This document shows positions 21,076 to 32,439 of a stretch of 64,000 nucleotides of DNA, one piece after another. The stretch is from NCBI GenBank assembly GCA_002104905.1, contig MCFE01000278.1, positions 40,840 to 104,839 of the forward strand, in the 5' to 3' direction. Every line of letters begins with the position of its first letter. Position 1 is the first letter of the stretch. This DNA comes from Basidiobolus meristosporus CBS 931.73 (Eukaryota > Basidiobolomycota > Basidiobolomycetes > Basidiobolales > Basidiobolaceae). A model generated the notes under the pieces. That model ran no database searches. It was not told where the DNA came from and worked only from the letters and a program-made list of their open reading frames with translations. The position numbers and the translations under genes are program-made.

Positions 21076-24012
21076 CTACCAATATCTTGATGGTTCAGTA
21101 TTATCAGCAAGTCTTGCAAGCTTGAGTCTGTCTCTATGCACTAAGTCTTCCCGGATACTGCCTTGTTTGTCCACCAGTTGGTAAGTTGCAAATGGACATT
21201 CTCTGATGATCTTGAATGGTCCTGTCCAATGTGGCTCAAACTTCTTCCAAGTGTTGCTTCTTAGCAATACAAAGTTCCCAACTGTCAATGCTTCTGGTGC
21301 TATAGTCTTATCAAATCTCTGCTTCATCTTTTCTGCACTTTGAGATACTTTGGTCTGTGCCTCTTGATGTCTTTGTTCCAGTTGCTGGTGTCTACTTGGC
21401 TGACTAAGCTCATCTTCTAAGGCATCTGTAAGCTTGGGTTGTGTGAGATCTCCTGGAATCCTTGGTTCACATCCATACACTAAGTAAAATGGTGATTGCT
21501 GGATGGGGTTGTGTACTCTGACTCTGCATGCAAAGAGTGCTTGGTCTATGTACTCATCCCATCTATTGACAACTCCATTTGCATACTTGGTCAGCATTTT
21601 TCCAAATAATCCATTAAACCACTCAGTGACTCCATTAGTTCTGGGGTGATATGCTGAGGTTTTCAAGTGTCTGATCTGCTGCATTTTCAGGTAAGCCTCT
21701 AATGTCTTTGCCATAAAGTTTGCTCCTCTATCAGATAAGATCTCCACAGGGCATCCAAACTTCATCAGGATCTCATGGTAAATGAAACTTGCAACTTCTT
21801 GTTCACTGGCTATTGGTACCACTTTAGCAACTGGCCATTTAGTGGCATGGTCAGTTGCTACTAGGACCCAACGGTTGCATTTCCTGGTGGTTGGCAGTCT
21901 CCCAATAAAGTCAATTCCCCATCTCTCAAATGGTCTTACAGGCTCCAAAGGGAAGAGTTTGGCAATTCTTTGTGGCTGGCCTTGATTGGTTTGGCAGTTT
22001 GGGCATGTTTTTACTAGCTTCTCAATGTCATGTTTCATTCTGGGCTAACATGCTCTGGCTTTCACAAGGCTATAGGTTCCTTCAATTCCAAGATGTCCAT
22101 ATCCATTGTGTAGCTTATGTATTAAATCCAGGCAATAAACATAAGGGCAATAGGCAATAGGGCTTCCATCAACAATTTGGTAGAGTGTTTCATCCTGTAC
22201 TACAAATTTGCTGGCTTCATCACGGATTATCTTCTTGATATCTTCATCCACCTCATTAGGAATGGCTTGGTCCTCCAAGTACTTTGGTAATAGGCTAGGC
22301 CAATCTGATTCATGCACCAAGTTGAGTTGTGCAACTTGATCTAATCTTGATAAGGCATCAGCAACCGTGTTGTTTTTTCCAGGGCAGTAGACAATCTCCA
22401 TGTCAAATTGCTGAATGTATTCACTCCTTCTTGTCATTCTTCTAGAGAGTACCTTCTGAGTAAATATATACTTGAGGGAGGCATGATCAGTCTTCACAGT
22501 GCATTTGACTCCTTCAATTTAGCATCCCCATGTCTTTAAACAGTGTATTATAGCAAGCATCTCCTTCTCTTACACTGAATAGTTTTGTTCTGCTGATTTC
22601 AGTTTCTTGGATTCAAAGGCAACAGGGTAGTCCTTTCCCTTGTGTTCTTGGCTCAGCATTCCACCAATTGCATAATCTGAAGCATCTGTGCACAGAGTGA
22701 ACTCTTTTCTGAAGTCTGGTATTCTTAAGCTTGGCAGCTTAGCAAGTTCATTCTTGAGCATCTGGAAGGCAGTCTCACAAGCTATGTCCCACTTGTAGGT
22801 ATTGTCTTTCTTGAGGATATCAGTTAAAGGGGCCGCAATACTTGCAAATGACTTGACAAATCTCCGATAATAGGAAACCATTTCAAGCAATGATCTGAGC
22901 TCTGATATGCTATGGGGCTGTTTCAGATTCTTGATTACTTCCACCTTCTTTGGGTCTAAGGTTACTCCTGTGCTAGTCACTATGTGTCCCAGGTATTCAA
23001 TGTGCTCCTTGAAGAATTCACACTTGGCTAGCTTGCCATATAGCTTGTTCTCACTTAGTTTCATCAAGACCTTTTCAATGTACAGTACGTGATCCTCTTC
23101 TGTCTTGCTGTATATCAATATGTCATCCAGGTAGATTATCACAGACTTGTCTAAGTACTCCTGAAAGACAGTCTGCATCAGCGTAATGAATGTTGCAGGG
23201 GCATTAGTGAGACCAAAACTCATGACTAAGTACTTGTAATGTCCATATCTGGTCCTAAATGCTGTCTTAGGAATATCTTCTGGTTTTACCCTAATTTGGT
23301 TGTATCCTGACATGAGGTCAATCTTGCTGAAAATAGTGGCTCCAGTAAGTTGGTCCAAAAGCTCATCAATCCAAGGTATGGGGTACTTATTCTTGACGGT
23401 AACTGAGTTCAGGGCTCTGTAGTCAATGCACATCCTAAGTGTTCCATCCTTCTTTTTCACAAAAAGCCCTGGTGCTCCCCAGGGTGATTTGCTGGGCCTG
23501 ATGTATCCTTGCTCCAATAGCTGATCAATTTGTCTCTTCATTTCCTCCAATTCCAATGGACTCATTCTGTAAGGTGTCTTGCTCACTGGAGGGCTATTTC
23601 CTGTGTCAATGGCATGATCCATGTCTCTGACTGGTGGTAGGCTTACAAGCTCATCTGGGAACACGTCTGAATAATTCTTCAAGAGAGTCTGGACCTGCTG
23701 GGGTGCTGGGGTAGAAGAATTCTCCTGTAATACCACCATGAGGAACATCTTGGTACCTTTTCTAAGTGCTCTACAGAACTGGGTCTTGCTAAGTTCACTT
23801 GTCTCACACACACTGGAATTGACCAAGTTGAAATCCAGCCTGGCAGGTAATAGCTCAAAGGTCTCGTTGTCTTTTGGGATCTGAGTAGCATGGGTTCTCC
23901 AGCTGATTGATGGATTATGACAAAATAGCCAGGTTTTTCCAAGTACAAGGTCAAACTTGCAGTTCCCAAATATATAAGCCTGTAGGTCTTCTTCATAGTC
24001 ATTGATCTTCAT
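21076..24012 (-). pseudogene. pol: gypsy-2 Pol (copy F)
   Basis: Best copy of gypsy-2 pol. RT and start of RNase H: 24012-22570, with [45 protein letters not shown] and an intact catalytic IIYLDDILIYS, then the RNase H start LCTDASDYAIGG. RNase H end, linker and integrase zinc-finger His pair: 22497-22045 (HKLHNGYGHLG). Integrase Cys pair CPNCQTNQG, core D-D-E (GIDFIGRLP, SDRGANF, GVTEWFN) and C-terminal WTGPFKI: 22038-21076. Stops: TAA 22570-22572, TAA 22519-22521, TAG 22045-22047 (a Trp codon before PRMKHD). There is no chromodomain, unlike gypsy-1. Confidence 0.9.
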
Positions 24013-24078
24013 TCTTACTGGCTGGGTAATACAGTTGATTATGTGTGAGTTCCCATCAGCTGTGGAGACTGAAGTTGA

Positions 24079-24849
24079 TTAGGTAGGTTCTGAGTTGATT
24101 CCAGCTTTCAAAGCAAATTGCTCTGACATGTACTTGTCCATTGGTACTGCTTCTGATTGTCTTCTTTCATAATGATTGTAGCCTTTCTGATTAGTCACTG
24201 TAGGCTTCCCAACTCCAAACATAGCTGAGTCATATTCAATGGCAATCTTGATGGCTTCTTCAATAGTCTGAGGTCTTTGGTAATTCACTTCCTTGCGAGT
24301 TCCTTCTTTCAACCCATCAATAAAGTATTCAACTTGATCCAAGGGGTCCATTCTTTCAATTTGTCCAAGTAGACATCTGTACTCATAGATGTATTCTTGC
24401 ACCATTCTTTTCTGTCTGAGTGTCTTTAGCTTCCTTCTTAGTAGTGTCTGCTGGTGTGGAGGTTCAAAAGCATCCTGAATTTCTGACACAAACTCTTCCT
24501 AGGTTGAGATTGTAGAGCATCCCATCATAGTGGCTGACCTGATCTTGAGGTAATACCACTGTAAGGCTGCATCTGCCAGGTAAGAAGCTGCATAATGCAA
24601 CTTGCTTTCTGGAGCAATTCCTTTAGCTTTAAAAGCTTCTTCAATCTGGAAGAGCCAAGTTCCCAGGTTTTCATTGACTCTGCCATGGTACTGGTTGACC
24701 TTCACACTAAAGTTGCTCTTGACAGGGCTTTGCTGGCACTGAGCCATGGTAGTCATTCCTTGTTGCTGTTGGCTGAGGATCTGGAGTAACTGTTGCTGTT
24801 GGGCCAGGATTTGCTGCACGGCATTCTTCCATTCTTGATTGTCCAACAT
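24079..24849 (-). pseudogene. gag: gypsy-2 Gag, internally deleted (copy F)
   Basis: MLDNQEWKNAVQQIL start with Gln-rich coil, capsid core (LHYAASYLADAALQWY), stop at 24499-24501, then QEYIYEYRCLLGQIERMDPL. At SEAVPM the sequence jumps to DKYMSEQFALKAG, which in copy D lies about 320 bp further on. The zinc knuckle and first part of protease are therefore absent while the frame is kept. A second stop lies at 24079-24081. Confidence 0.8.
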
Positions 24850-24894
24850 CTTGAGGGTGGTTTCTTCTTTCTTCAGGAGGGAGGTTTCTGGTTA

Positions 24895-24906
24895 TTGCTG
24901 CTACCA
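24895..24906 (-). promoter_or_regulatory. Primer-binding site of gypsy-2 copy F
   Basis: TGGTAGCAGCAA on the minus strand, one base from the 5' LTR. Initiator-Met tRNA type, the same as in copy D. Confidence 0.6.
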
Positions 24907-24907
24907 A

Positions 24908-25276
24908 TGTTACAAGTCTTGGCATAAGAGTTGTAGAGGAATAGGGAGTTTAGCTAGTATTGTATTCACTAAAACTTGAACTGATTTTTTTTGAGGTTCC
25001 AGGAGCTCCTTATATACATTTTGCCAGATCATTTGCTGACTAATTGTATTTCCTAATGTAGGCTGTGGCTGATGACTCATTTGATTGCATCATCATCACC
25101 CAATAAGGTCCTACTTAATATATCTATTTCTGTCTGATAAGGGTCTGCTGATTCATTTGCTGACTAATGCTACTGATTTCATAGATAATACTGATATACT
25201 GATAACCTAAACATATAATTAATTGATTTGACTAAAAACAGATCTAACTCAAACATTCAAGCGGCAGATCATAACA
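24908..25276 (-). repeat. gypsy-2 LTR (copy F, 5' LTR)
   Basis: 369 bp, TGTTACAAGTCTTGG...GATCATAACA on the plus strand, followed by target duplication CTAC (25277-25280). Confidence 0.93.
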
Positions 25277-25280
25277 CTAC

Positions 25281-27485
25281 AAATGATCCCAATCTCCTCT
25301 AGATATGTGTCATTCTTGTTATAGCATGCTTTAGTGCCTGCACAAGCCATTCCTTATGGGTGCCTTTTGGATTGGCAAAACCTTTTGGTTGCTCTATATA
25401 TACAGTTTCTTGCAAACCCCCATTTAGAAAAGCTATTTTGATATCTGTTTAGTGAGTTTCTAGACTGTGTACAGCTGCCAGTGCTAGAACTGTCCTTATG
25501 GTGTTAAGCTTGGCAACTACAGGGACTGTTTCCCTAAAGTCTGGTTACTGCATCTGGGAATATCTTTTGGCCACCAATCTAGCCACATATTTATCAACCG
25601 TAGCATTCAAGGTTCTCTTGATCTTGTAGATCCATCTACATCATATTGGCTTTCTCCCATTTGGTAAATCTACCAGTTTCCATGATTTTCAAAGATCCTA
25701 AAGTGCAAGAGGTGTAGTTTTTGCCTGTAAATGCTTCAGAGGGTGTAAAATCACATAGTGCTGTTTTTGGGTATCTATTCTTGACTTATACCAGGTAGCA
25801 ACAGATTCAGCCAAAATCTTGTAGTCCATTCCTTTATCATGTAGCATTTATCTTCCCATATCTTCTGTTGCTCTACTTGTATATGGAACAGTGGTCTTTT
25901 GAAGTATACCAATAGATTAGCAGTATTTTGCAAACTCCTTTGAACAGTATTTCCCTTCATTGTCACTTCAAAGTTTCTTCAATTTACACCTAGCATGGGT
26001 TTCTGCCATGTTCTTGATGCTATTAAATGTCCCTGAAGCTGCATTCTTTGTTTTGAGGAAGTATACCCATGTCTATCTAGTCTTGCCATCAATAAATATC
26101 ATAAAGTATCTCTTGGCTCCAAAGAACAGTGTTCTCATGTGCCCACATATGTCAGAGTGTAAGTAGCCATTATTTAAGCAGTGTTGATGCATAATGAGCT
26201 CCTAAAACATTGAATAGCTTGTTTGTCATATGAACATCCCTTTAAGACATTCCATTTGAATGGAATTGAGTAACTTAGGCCTAAAACAAGCTCATATTTT
26301 GTTCCCCAATGAGCCCTGGCCTCCCAAGCCATATCTCTCAGTATGTTTCATCTGTTTTGGCAATGTTGGCATACTCAGGTACAATGATCTTGCATTATAT
26401 CTTGTACACATGGGATCTCTGATGCCCAAAGCAAATTTGTGTCCATATTCACTCAATATTGAGCAGTTTAGCTTAGTAAAAACATATTACAGAATCTGAG
26501 CAGCTGCTCTACTGACTGAGACTAAGTTCTTAGCTATTCCAGGTATGTACAGTATATCTGTCAGATTTGTTGTTGGTGCCCCTAAGATACCACTTGTATT
26601 TAGTTGTATAGACCTACAGGCAGTAGCTTCTAGTGCAGAGTTGTATCCCAGATAAACCTTTTTTAATGGAATAGTCTTTAGGCTGCTGAACCACTCCTTT
26701 ATTCTACTAATATGCACTTATACTTTAGAGTGAATATACCATTCATTACTTTGGTTATGTCCACTCTCTTGTAAAGCTACATATAACTGTTCATTAGTAG
26801 GCATATGGTTTGCCTGCTCAAGTTTCTGTTTTTTGTCAACTTGTTTCTTGTTGCATTCTCTTGCCCAGTGTCCTGGCTACTTACAGTAGTTACAGCAACC
26901 AGGTTTTCATTGATTTTTTTGCTGTTCCTTCTTTTCTTTGTGCCTTTCTGAGCTGAATAAAGCATTGTCATCAGCTTTCTCTGCTTGCTCATTATGTCTG
27001 ATTTCTTCATGGAGAAGTCTTCCTGTGATATAGTCTAGAGTCAAATTGTTGTCTCTGCTATCAAAAAGATGTATGAGTGGCTCATACCTGTCTGGTAGAC
27101 TGCAAAGCAGACAGAGTTACTTCTCTTCATCATCTAAACCAGCTTTAATACTGTAAAGTTCTTCTGCAAGCAACTCTGTTCTGGGACTGAGTTGCAGCAT
27201 TTCACCATGTGGCTTCTTCCTCAGGTTGAAGAACTTTTGTTTTAAATAAAGCTTGCATGATACTGACTATGCTCTAAAGATCTTCTCTAAGGATTCCTAT
27301 GCGGCTTTGACAGTATTTCAAGCATGGATTTGTGTAATGAAGGAATCTTGCACATTGGTACATATAGCATTGAGGGCCTTTCACTGCTTTCTTGAGATTT
27401 CTTCACCTTTTCTGCTGTTCCTTTGGGCTCAAAATCTTTTCCGGTTACTATATTCTAAAGCTTTCTTTCCTCAACTTATGTATCA
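25281..27485 (-). pseudogene. copia Gag-Pol N-terminal part, degenerate
   Basis: Parallels 37510-40280 of the intact copia. Recognisable pieces are gag with a damaged CCHC (near 26880, opposite TGTCCTGGCTAC), the protease-to-linker part (26717-26487, including FSSLKTIPLKKVYLGYNSALEA), integrase pieces near 26100-25780 and the RT start near 25700-25300. Larger internal deletions than the 36-40 kb copy, and stops throughout. Confidence 0.7.
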
Positions 27486-27614
27486 GCATGGCTTAAGGTT
27501 AATCTGTGTCATGCTACAACACTAATTTACCATATGGTATTATCTTTTTCTACCTCCTTTTGCACATTCCATATATTTGACTGCTTAATCAAAATTCTTC
27601 AGTTGCCTACCTAC

Positions 27615-30250
27615 TACTACCCTAGGTATTCCACACAAGGTTTAAGTAAAAAAAAATTGGCTCCTGCTTACTAACCTCTACAATGGTGCATGCCTGCTGC
27701 AATTGACATACTTCTATCACCTAAACTTCATGGTTTTTTGGTGTGAAACTTGCAAAGTTGTTATATATCTTCAATTACTGGTAACATTTATATATTGCAA
27801 ACATATGCTTGGCTGCCAACAAACTTCCCATGAACACCTTCTGAACAGCCACAAAGAACCTTTTGGTATTTAGCCAATATATTCCTTCTAGCTGCTAGAT
27901 TCTAGTCCCACTTTAAGGTGCACACTCTCTCTTGTTTATATGAACTCTATATCAATTGTTTAGAAATTGGCTTGCAACCAAGAGATTCTAGCATGCCTTG
28001 GAAGGGTTTCTCTAATAAAAATTAGTTGCTTGCTGAATCCATCCTAACTGTGATTACTCAACTGATAACCCATGCATTGGGGTGACTTAGCTTCTCAATG
28101 CTCCATGTATTGATGTATCCATGTGCAGATCTGTCCTTGGTATTTTCCAACTCTTCCCGGCTGTCCTCCATGTGCCAGCTCATCACATCCATGATGGACC
28201 TGAACGGCATAATCTTGAAGAGATTGGAATATTATAATACCTGTGTTACAATCTGCCGCTTGAATGTTTAAGTTAGATCAGTTCTTAGTCAAATCAATTA
28301 GTTATTTGTTTAGGCTATCAGTATATCAGTATGATCTATCAAATCAGTAACATTAGTCAGCAAATGAATCAGCAGATCCTTATTGGACAGAAATACATAT
28401 ATTAGGTAGGATCTTATTGGGTGATGATGATGCAATCAAATGAGTCATCAGCCACAGCCTACATTAGGAAATACAATTAGTCAGCAATCAATCTGGCAAA
28501 ATGTATATAAGGAGCTGCTGGAATCTCAATAAAGATCAGTTCAAGCTTTAGTGAGTACAATGCTAGCTAAACTCCCTATACCTCTACAACTCTTATACCA
28601 AGACTTGTAACACCTGCAACTTGACTTGTCTTCCTATCCCCCCACACATCCACTCCATAGGAAGCTCCATAAGATGAAGCCTGGCCCAATATTCTTAACA
28701 AACCAAGCAAGATGGAGTACAGAATGGATACAGTAGCAGCAGAGATCTACACCATCAGCTTTATGTTAGTAGTAAAGTTGCTCAATTCCCAATTCAAGTT
28801 CCTTGCACAAAAGCTGTGGATGCATCCAGTTGGCCCTGATGGTCTGCTCCGGATAAATACTCCTACAATGTCCATATATGACTCCCAATGCTTCCAATTT
28901 AGTCTTAATAGAAATGGCTTCAGAAGGCCACTTCAATAAATACATATCCAGTTCATCTGGTTCCTGCACTTGTACTGTCTAATATGAGTATAAATGCTGG
29001 TTGGAGCCCATCAGAAGTACCAAGGTAGAAGATACCCTGTAATATCCTGCCAATTCTTTCAAGTTTGTCTAGTATCTCAAAGGGCTCATTTAACCTAAAA
29101 TGTCCCCTGTATAACTTGGTCATCAGTACAGGGTTATTGCTGAAAAGCAAATGTATTGCTCCCAGTGAAAAGCTTTTACTCAAACAGATACCCTTTATCT
29201 TAAGAATCTCAGGTTCCAATTAATTCTATAATCTGACCAACAGCTTATAGCTTTCCAACTTTGCTGCAATTGCATGCTTACTTTTGTACATTCTCTTTTG
29301 GGAAAAATGACACTCTTAGTGCTGGTGTTTGGGTAATAATAATGTGTGTGAGTAATGGAGTAAATCCCCTGAATCTCACACATTCAACAGCAACACTGCT
29401 CATTGTCCCTGGAGAAACCTGCCATCTTGCCGATGGCTGGGCTATCTCCAATATAGATAATGAAATGTTCTTTGACGTGAAAACAACTTACTGTTATCAC
29501 CCCATTGCTTTCAATACAAAGCTTTTGCTCCAACTGATATCCTCCATCCTAAGTATCTCCAGTTTGCAACTTATTCCATTTTCGGATCAATGGCTTAGAG
29601 CATTCCAGCTTTGCTTCAATAGCATTCAGACTTCTATACAATCTCTCTGTGTGAATATGATGCTCTTGGTGTTGGTGTTTAGGCAATAATGATGTGTTTG
29701 GGTTATGGAGTAAATCACCAGTATCTCACACATTCCACAGCAATACCTTCCATTGTGCCCAGAAAAGCTAGCTATCTTGCTGATGGCCTGGGTATCTCCA
29801 GTGCAATAGTAATATGTGCTTTGACATGCTGGTCATTTATTGTAATCCTGCTGGGATGCATATAAAGTCAATACAGCAATAAATGCAGGTAATCATCCTG
29901 GTTGGACAGTGAGAAAGATCAGATACCAGTGAAATTGCAATCAGATTTTGGCTCTGATATTGTAAGATAGGCAACAGAATCAGGTTGATGAGAATCAGTG
30001 ACCAGCAGGATATGCTGGCAGAGGACTTGTTCAATGAGAATCCACAAAGTGCCAAGGCAAAGTCATGGTCTTAGATACCTTTAAGGTAGCCCTTGCTTCT
30101 TAGTTGTTTGACAATTTTTGACGTGAATACCATGCACCTGCTGACACGTTCAGGTATCAGGACAGTCTCTGGGTCATTTGTTGCATGCCGCATGATGCTT
30201 GTCCATTCATACCATGTGCATGGAAGGTTGCATCCTTGAATGACTTTGGC
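27615..30250 (-). pseudogene. Tnp2 transposase, degenerate (copy H)
   Basis: Pieces from N to C: 30328-30071, 30055-29837, 29383-29195 (MCEIQGIYSITHTHYYY, the paired-Cys block), 29219-28953, 28969-28766, then past the solo LTR to about 27615. The Cys-block region is present twice, at about 29170-29500 and again at 29520-29860, as a diverged direct repeat. Stops and frameshifts are frequent. The plus-strand ORF 29261-29689 is an antisense shadow. Confidence 0.65.
28244..28612 (+). repeat. Solo gypsy-2 LTR
   Basis: 369 bp in the opposite orientation to copies D and F (TGTTACAATCTGCCGC...GACTTGTAACA). It is flanked by an exact 4-bp duplication CCTG (28240-28243 and 28613-28616). Left by recombination between two LTRs of a former full element. 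Confidence 0.9.
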
Positions 30251-30254
30251 AGGA

Positions 30255-30948
30255 AGTGGCCATAACCAAGCATATGTTTGCACAATGTATATGTTAACAG
30301 CAGTAGAAGGTATATGGCAACTTTGCAAGCAATGAACTTAAAAGCCATAAAGTTGAGGTGATAGAAGTATGTCAATTGTGGGAGGTGTGCACATTCATAA
30401 AGGGTAGAAAGCAGCAGGCCATAGTTTTTTTTGACTTGAACCATATGTGGAATACCCAAGGTAGCAGTGGGTAAGCAAATAAAGAGGGATGATTCTACAG
30501 TGAAATGTATGAGTTGCACATGGCCAGGTAGAAAAAGGAAATACCATTTGGTAAATTGGTGTGGTGGTACAATATGAAACTAACTGGAGGCTGCCAGATT
30601 GCCATAATAATGCCTTTAGAGTCTTGCTATGAGGCTGTTAAAATACTGTCAACTTTTTGCCATTTAAGTCAATTGAATGTTCTGGCCAGTTGGCTCTGTT
30701 TGGAATAGTTGTAATGTGCAATAAGACTGCAACAATGCCATGCTATTATTGTCACTGCACCAATCAAATCTTGCCAAGTTTTATAACTTATCTTGGCAGT
30801 TAAATTAGCATAATGCTGCTGTAATCCCTTCATAAGATTGTTAAGATGGTCACTAATTCAAACTGCTGCTATTATGAGAATCTCTAAAAGGAATACTGAC
30901 AGCTGAGCCAGATAGGATCAACTCACAGGTTCAAACTATATTACATAG
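30255..30948 (+). mobile_element. CACTA-like transposon copy J, 3' end fragment
   Basis: Plus-strand Tnp2 C-terminal codons (about 30255-30480, matching copy A 1830-2040: ATGTATATGTTA, CCATAGTTTTTTTTGA) followed by the 3' non-coding region. The right end is near TATTACATAG at 30948, a weak match to the CATAGGG terminus. Confidence 0.55.
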
Positions 30949-30949
30949 A

Positions 30950-31720
30950 ACAAATGGTCAGCCAAGTCCAATGATGCTACCCATAATGTCAGACAGTGCT
31001 TGAAACTTCACACAGTGTGCCTTGCATTTGACAAAATAAATGTGCCTCTGCCCTCTAGAAGGTCTGTTTATCTTTACTGGGAAGGTATCCAAGATGCTTC
31101 TTACATTGAACCTGTTGCTGAACACTCTGGGATATGGAAATCTATTTGAGCTTCTAAACCTAGTATTTCAAGCTTGCTCTAGGTCATTCATACCCTTTGG
31201 ATATGGAAGTCTACTGGAGCTTCTGAACCTAGTATTCCAATGCACACTGTTTATATCTCCAACTATTTTCACTTATCCCATTTTTATGTTACAGATATCA
31301 TCTGCAAATAATGACTTGATGATTTTGCTGATGACTTATTCAGAAGTCTATAATCAGCTAGGAAATATGCAACTGATGAGATCTAATCTGTGTAAATGCA
31401 GTCCAAGATGCATCATGCATAATATATGGAAAATTCATCAATGACATTAGTTTTCATATATATTTCATATCAAAACAGATTGAGGCCAATTTACTGATGT
31501 AAAAGTATAAAGGTTTGTCACTATGGTCCCTCTACCAAGTCTCAGCTCATCTTTAGTACAACCCAGACACAATTCATCCCTTAGCTCACTAGTATGGTCT
31601 GGACTGGAGAAGACAATGTTAGATCCATTCAAATTCCTGCCAAATGATTTCATATGGCCCAGGTGTCTATGATGAGCCTTCATACACACATTTGGGCACC
31701 ATTTGTTAAGCTGGCAGGGC
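30950..31720 (-). pseudogene. Possible copia-like remnant
   Basis: Minus strand 31689-31465 reads HRHLGHMKSFGRNL followed further on by CLGC, resembling the copia GAG-pre-integrase finger (H-x3-H ... C-x2-C). Downstream minus-strand sequence (31440-31000) is stop-rich. A plus-strand 134-codon ORF (31040-31444) lies over it; it contains an internal 69-bp direct repeat (starts 31131 and 31200) and is probably an antisense accident. The copia family is different from the one at 36-40 kb. Weak evidence. Confidence 0.35.
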
Positions 31721-32035
31721 TGGATACCTCAGAGAGTAAACAGAGATGGAGGAACTAAAGTTGAATTCTGTGGAATGAGTTCTATATCAAGATGCTAGCA
31801 GGTATATGAAAGAAGATATGTAACAAGACAAGTGCTGAAATTAAGAATGGACTGAGAGTGAGGGGATCTCATGGGGAAGCTGCACTCAAATAAATCCATG
31901 CTCAATTTGTGCAGTAAGAATTGAACATATCTGCATATGCTACAACCTTGGGAACCAAGGAGATTTTGAATGAGTTTGGCACAAGCAACTAACAGACTTG
32001 TTCCATTGTATTGAGCCAGGGCACACAGTGCAATC
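31721..32035. other. No recognisable feature
   Basis: About 310 bp of AT-rich sequence with no ORF, repeat end or motif that I can support. Confidence 0.3.
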
Positions 32036-32439
32036 TGCGGTTACTATGAACTATTGGGCGCAAAAGTGGAGCAACCAGTAGGCAGGCTTACTCTTGGACA
32101 GTTTTGTACTATGTGCAACACTCTTCACACCATGGTACAATGTGACAAAGTGAGGCTGGCACAGACAATTGCACCCACATGCAATACTGACATCATGTGC
32201 ATATTTGAATACTACTATCACAGAAGGTATAATCTGGTATCTGGATACATATCTTTTATGTAAATGAGCCTAAGTGCCTATTACACTACAAACTACACTG
32301 ATACTGACCATTTTGGCTACCATCACCCCGGTTGGATGGCATAGCGGCAACTGATTGATCTTGTCATTTAATATACAAGTTGCCCATTGAGCAAGAAAGT
32401 CCCTGACTTTGGTAATAGAACAAGGTGTCATGGCTAGCA
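32036..32439 (+). other. Repeated unknown ORF, copy 1
   Basis: A 69-codon ORF (32054-32263) and its downstream sequence resemble 55445-55900. Shared protein features are LAQTIAPTCNTDIM (copy 2 reads GAPTCNACIM) and a Tyr/His-rich end, then similar non-coding DNA with TTGCCCATTGAGCAAG. The family is unknown; it may be the end of an unrecognised transposon gene. It abuts the gypsy-3 LTR at 32440. Confidence 0.4.

Larger units (their letters stand above)
20659..25276 (-). mobile_element. Ty3/gypsy element, gypsy-2 copy F
   Basis: 4,618-bp LTR element transcribed leftward. LTRs are at 20659-21026 and 24908-25276, PBS at 24895-24906, PPT at 21027-21038, target duplication CTAC. All gag and pol pieces from 24849 to 21076 lie in one reading frame broken only by stop codons (24499, 24079, 22570, 22519, 22045). 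Compared with copy D it lacks about 320 bp, namely the zinc knuckle and the first part of protease. Confidence 0.93.
20190..27485 (-). mobile_element. Old Ty1/copia remnant split by gypsy-2 copy F
   Basis: Two halves of one minus-strand copia element homologous to the element at 36087-40772. 27485-25281 covers gag, protease, part of integrase and the start of the RT region; 20658-20190 covers late RT and the start of RNase H. Copy F sits between them with target duplication CTAC (20655-20658 and 25277-25280). The intact copia reads across this point (CAGTGCTACAAGAGAACCC at about 37500). No LTRs were recognised at either end. Confidence 0.8.
27520..30250 (-). mobile_element. CACTA-like transposon copy H, partial
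   Basis: Minus-strand Tnp2 element remnant. The start of the 3' non-coding region matches copy C 35050-35140 (CCATATGGTATTATC, TACCTCCTTTTGCAC). It is followed by transposase from about 27615 up to about 30250. A solo gypsy-2 LTR interrupts it at 28244-28612. The N-terminal part and ORF2 are missing; at about 30250 it passes into a plus-strand copy (J). Confidence 0.65.

Noticed and set aside
29261-29689. 142-codon plus-strand ORF
   Set aside because: Antisense to the transposase Cys-block of copy H; equivalent antisense ORFs occur over the same block in other copies.
31040-31444. 134-codon plus-strand hydrophobic ORF with an internal 69-bp repeat
   Set aside because: Lies in degenerate repeat sequence with probable copia traces on the other strand; no start context or homology that I can support.
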